Of a stretch of 64,000 nucleotides of DNA, positions 62,911-64,000 are shown piece by piece. The stretch is from positions 1 through 64,000 of the forward strand of contig RFNO01000108.1 in the NCBI GenBank assembly GCA_009927165.1, read 5' to 3'. The notes under the pieces are model-generated. The model worked only from the letters and a program-made list of their open reading frames with translations. It was not told the DNA's origin and did not search any database. The translations under genes were made by a program, and so were the position numbers. Position 1 is the stretch's first letter, and every line of letters starts with the position of its first letter. This stretch comes from Pseudomonadota bacterium. Lineage in GTDB: Bacteria; Bdellovibrionota; FAC87; UBA2466.

Positions 62911-63831
62911 ATGGCAAGTGCCCAAGATCGAGGTTACAACAAACAACTTTTAGTCCTACCTTTTGATCATCGCGGATCGTTTCAAGAGAAGCTTTTTGGT
63001 ATCAAAGGAACCCCCACGGCGGACCAAACCAAGATGATTGCATCTTACAAAACCATTATTTTCGAAGGTTTTGAAAAAGCAGTGAGAAGCGGCCTTCCCA
63101 AGGACATCATGGGAATTTTGGTGGATGAGCAATTTGGGACTGAAGTCATTCAGCGAGCTAAAGCTGCTGGATTTTCCGTGTCAATACCAGCAGAAAAGAG
63201 TGGTCAGGATGAATTTGATTTTGAATATTCAAATTATCAAGCCCACATTGAAAAAACCAATCCCGATTTGGTAAAAGTATTGGTCAGATACAATCCCGAA
63301 GGAAATAAGGAAATGAACTGTCGACAAGCGGGGCGACTAGCTGAGTTGAGTAAGTATTTGGAGAAAACCAACCGCAAATTCATGTTTGAACTCTTAGTTC
63401 CTGCCACCGAAGAGCAATTAGCCCGCTGCAAAGGTGACAAAAAAACCTATGACATTGAGATCCGCCCATCGCTCATGGTGCGTGCGATTCAGGATTTACA
63501 AAAATCGGGTATTGAAGCCGATGTTTGGAAGCTCGAAGGTTTGGATCGAACTGAGGATTTTGTGAAGGTTTGTAATGCTGCTCGAGAGGGAGGCAGAGAT
63601 AAAGTAGGGTGTATTGTTTTGGGCCGAGGCGAAAGCAGCGAAAAAGTTCGAGAGTGGTTAAAAGCGGGAGTGAATGTTAAAGGTGTCATTGGGTTTGCAG
63701 TAGGCCGAACAGTCTTTTGGGAACCTTTAAAAGCTTTTAAAGAAGGGAAGATCAGCCGAGAAGAAGCATCTGATCAAATTGCAAAGAATTACTCGGGTTT
63801 CTGTCAAATGTGGCTGGATGCTCGTCATTAA
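62911..63831 (+). CDS. DUF2090/aldolase-like TIM-barrel protein
   Basis: The start is moved to ATG 62911 behind AAAGGAG (306 residues). [23 protein letters not shown] and the repeated beta/alpha units fit the DUF2090 family, related to the C-terminal domain of IolC and to tagatose-bisphosphate aldolases. LVDEQFG and [11 protein letters not shown] lie near the expected barrel ends. An aldolase role on a sugar phosphate is plausible, but the substrate is unknown. Confidence 0.75.
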   Translation: MASAQDRGYNKQLLVLPFDHRGSFQEKLFGIKGTPTADQTKMIASYKTIIFEGFEKAVRSGLPKDIMGILVDEQFGTEVIQRAKAAGFSVSIPAEKSGQDEFDFEYSNYQAHIEKTNPDLVKVLVRYNPEGNKEMNCRQAGRLAELSKYLEKTNRKFMFELLVPATEEQLARCKGDKKTYDIEIRPSLMVRAIQDLQKSGIEADVWKLEGLDRTEDFVKVCNAAREGGRDKVGCIVLGRGESSEKVREWLKAGVNVKGVIGFAVGRTVFWEPLKAFKEGKISREEASDQIAKNYSGFCQMWLDARH

Positions 63832-63836
63832 AAATC

Positions 63837-64000
63837 ATGCTTAAAAACGTTAAGCTGCTTGTTCTCTTTTTAGTTCTTGGCTGGGGAGCTTTCTGCGGAT
63901 ATCCACTCAAAGCTGATCCCGAACTTCAAAATTGGGTTCAATTTAATCAGACTATTTCTGTTACTGGACCCTGGAAGTTTTTTGCCGAGTTTCAGCCTCG
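63837..64000 (+). CDS. N-terminus of a probable outer-membrane protein (DUF2490-like), cut by the window end
   Basis: The frame is open from ATG 63837 to the window end (54 codons). It begins with a signal peptide ([22 protein letters not shown]) followed by [23 protein letters not shown]. That alternation of aromatic residues resembles the start of DUF2490 beta-barrel proteins. It follows the aldolase-like gene by five bases. Confidence 0.55.
   Translation, partial: MLKNVKLLVLFLVLGWGAFCGYPLKADPELQNWVQFNQTISVTGPWKFFAEFQP

Overview
The window is about 64 kb of a compact, roughly 43-45% GC bacterial chromosome (GC estimated by eye). It has no insertion sequences, phage genes or CRISPR arrays that I can see. 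The gene set points to a flagellated, aerobic, Gram-negative bacterium: short flagellin, aa3-type cytochrome oxidase, TatA/TatC, outer-membrane proteins and several lipoproteins. The order carD-ispD-ispF-cysS, a DivIVA protein next to YggS, a PilZ protein, IPT/TIG lipoproteins and a roughly 277-residue flagellin all fit the Bdellovibrionota / former Deltaproteobacteria. That placement is an inference from gene content and order, not from a database search.

Layout. 1-4.2 kb: edge fragment of a possible membrane protein, a methyltransferase with a Cys-rich partner, a secreted hypothetical, a Dam-type DNA methylase, a structured intergenic region, a hotdog thioesterase fused transcriptionally to tRNA-Arg(TCG), and plsY. 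4.3-6 kb: a hybrid histidine kinase with degenerate receiver domains. 6-10.6 kb (minus): the tight TCA operon icd-mdh-sucC-sucD-ndk. 10.7-13.8 kb: an HtrA-like protease, a CheD-like/receiver-like fusion and flagellin behind a sigma-28-like promoter. 13.9-16.7 kb: stand-alone CoaB, a HAD-nucleotidyltransferase fusion and a GDPD. 16.8-21.2 kb: a duplicated two-gene module in which a cytosolic TPR-winged-helix protein is translationally coupled to a secreted cysteine-containing protein. It is the best candidate here for an undescribed system. 21.2-25.1 kb (minus): coxBACD plus a small membrane protein. 25.2-31 kb: hmgA and a secreted trypsin-like protease; then ppa-uvrC and tatC-tatA on the minus strand.

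31.2-42.7 kb is a long housekeeping run: rpsB-tsf-pyrH-frr-uppS-cdsA-dxr-rseP-phoH, a small ribbon-helix-helix regulator with its own palindromic promoter, then lepA-lepB. These genes link translation, isoprenoid and phospholipid synthesis and envelope proteolysis. 42.7-46 kb (minus): carD-ispD-ispF-cysS. 46-48 kb: maf-yggS-divIVA. 48-54 kb: envelope and regulatory genes (SH3/TPR membrane protein, HTH-coiled-coil protein, PilZ, beta-barrel protein, large IPT/TIG lipoprotein, and a small lipoprotein behind a sigma-54-like site). 54-57.3 kb (minus): hisS-aspS. 57.5-59.8 kb: a lipoprotein zinc peptidase coupled to what looks like a separate FTP/PepSY propeptide protein. 59.9-64 kb: secreted hypotheticals, a GT4 glycosyltransferase, a cysteine-dioxygenase-like enzyme, an aldolase-like DUF2090 protein and the start of an outer-membrane protein cut by the window end.

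Compaction is a theme. Many start/stop overlaps are of the ATGA or TAATG type, and five of the twelve complete convergent gene junctions overlap by exactly four bases. Several ORF-track starts were revised: PlsY, HtrA, EF-Ts, UppS (CTG start), Dxr, RseP, LepA, DivIVA, TatC and others.
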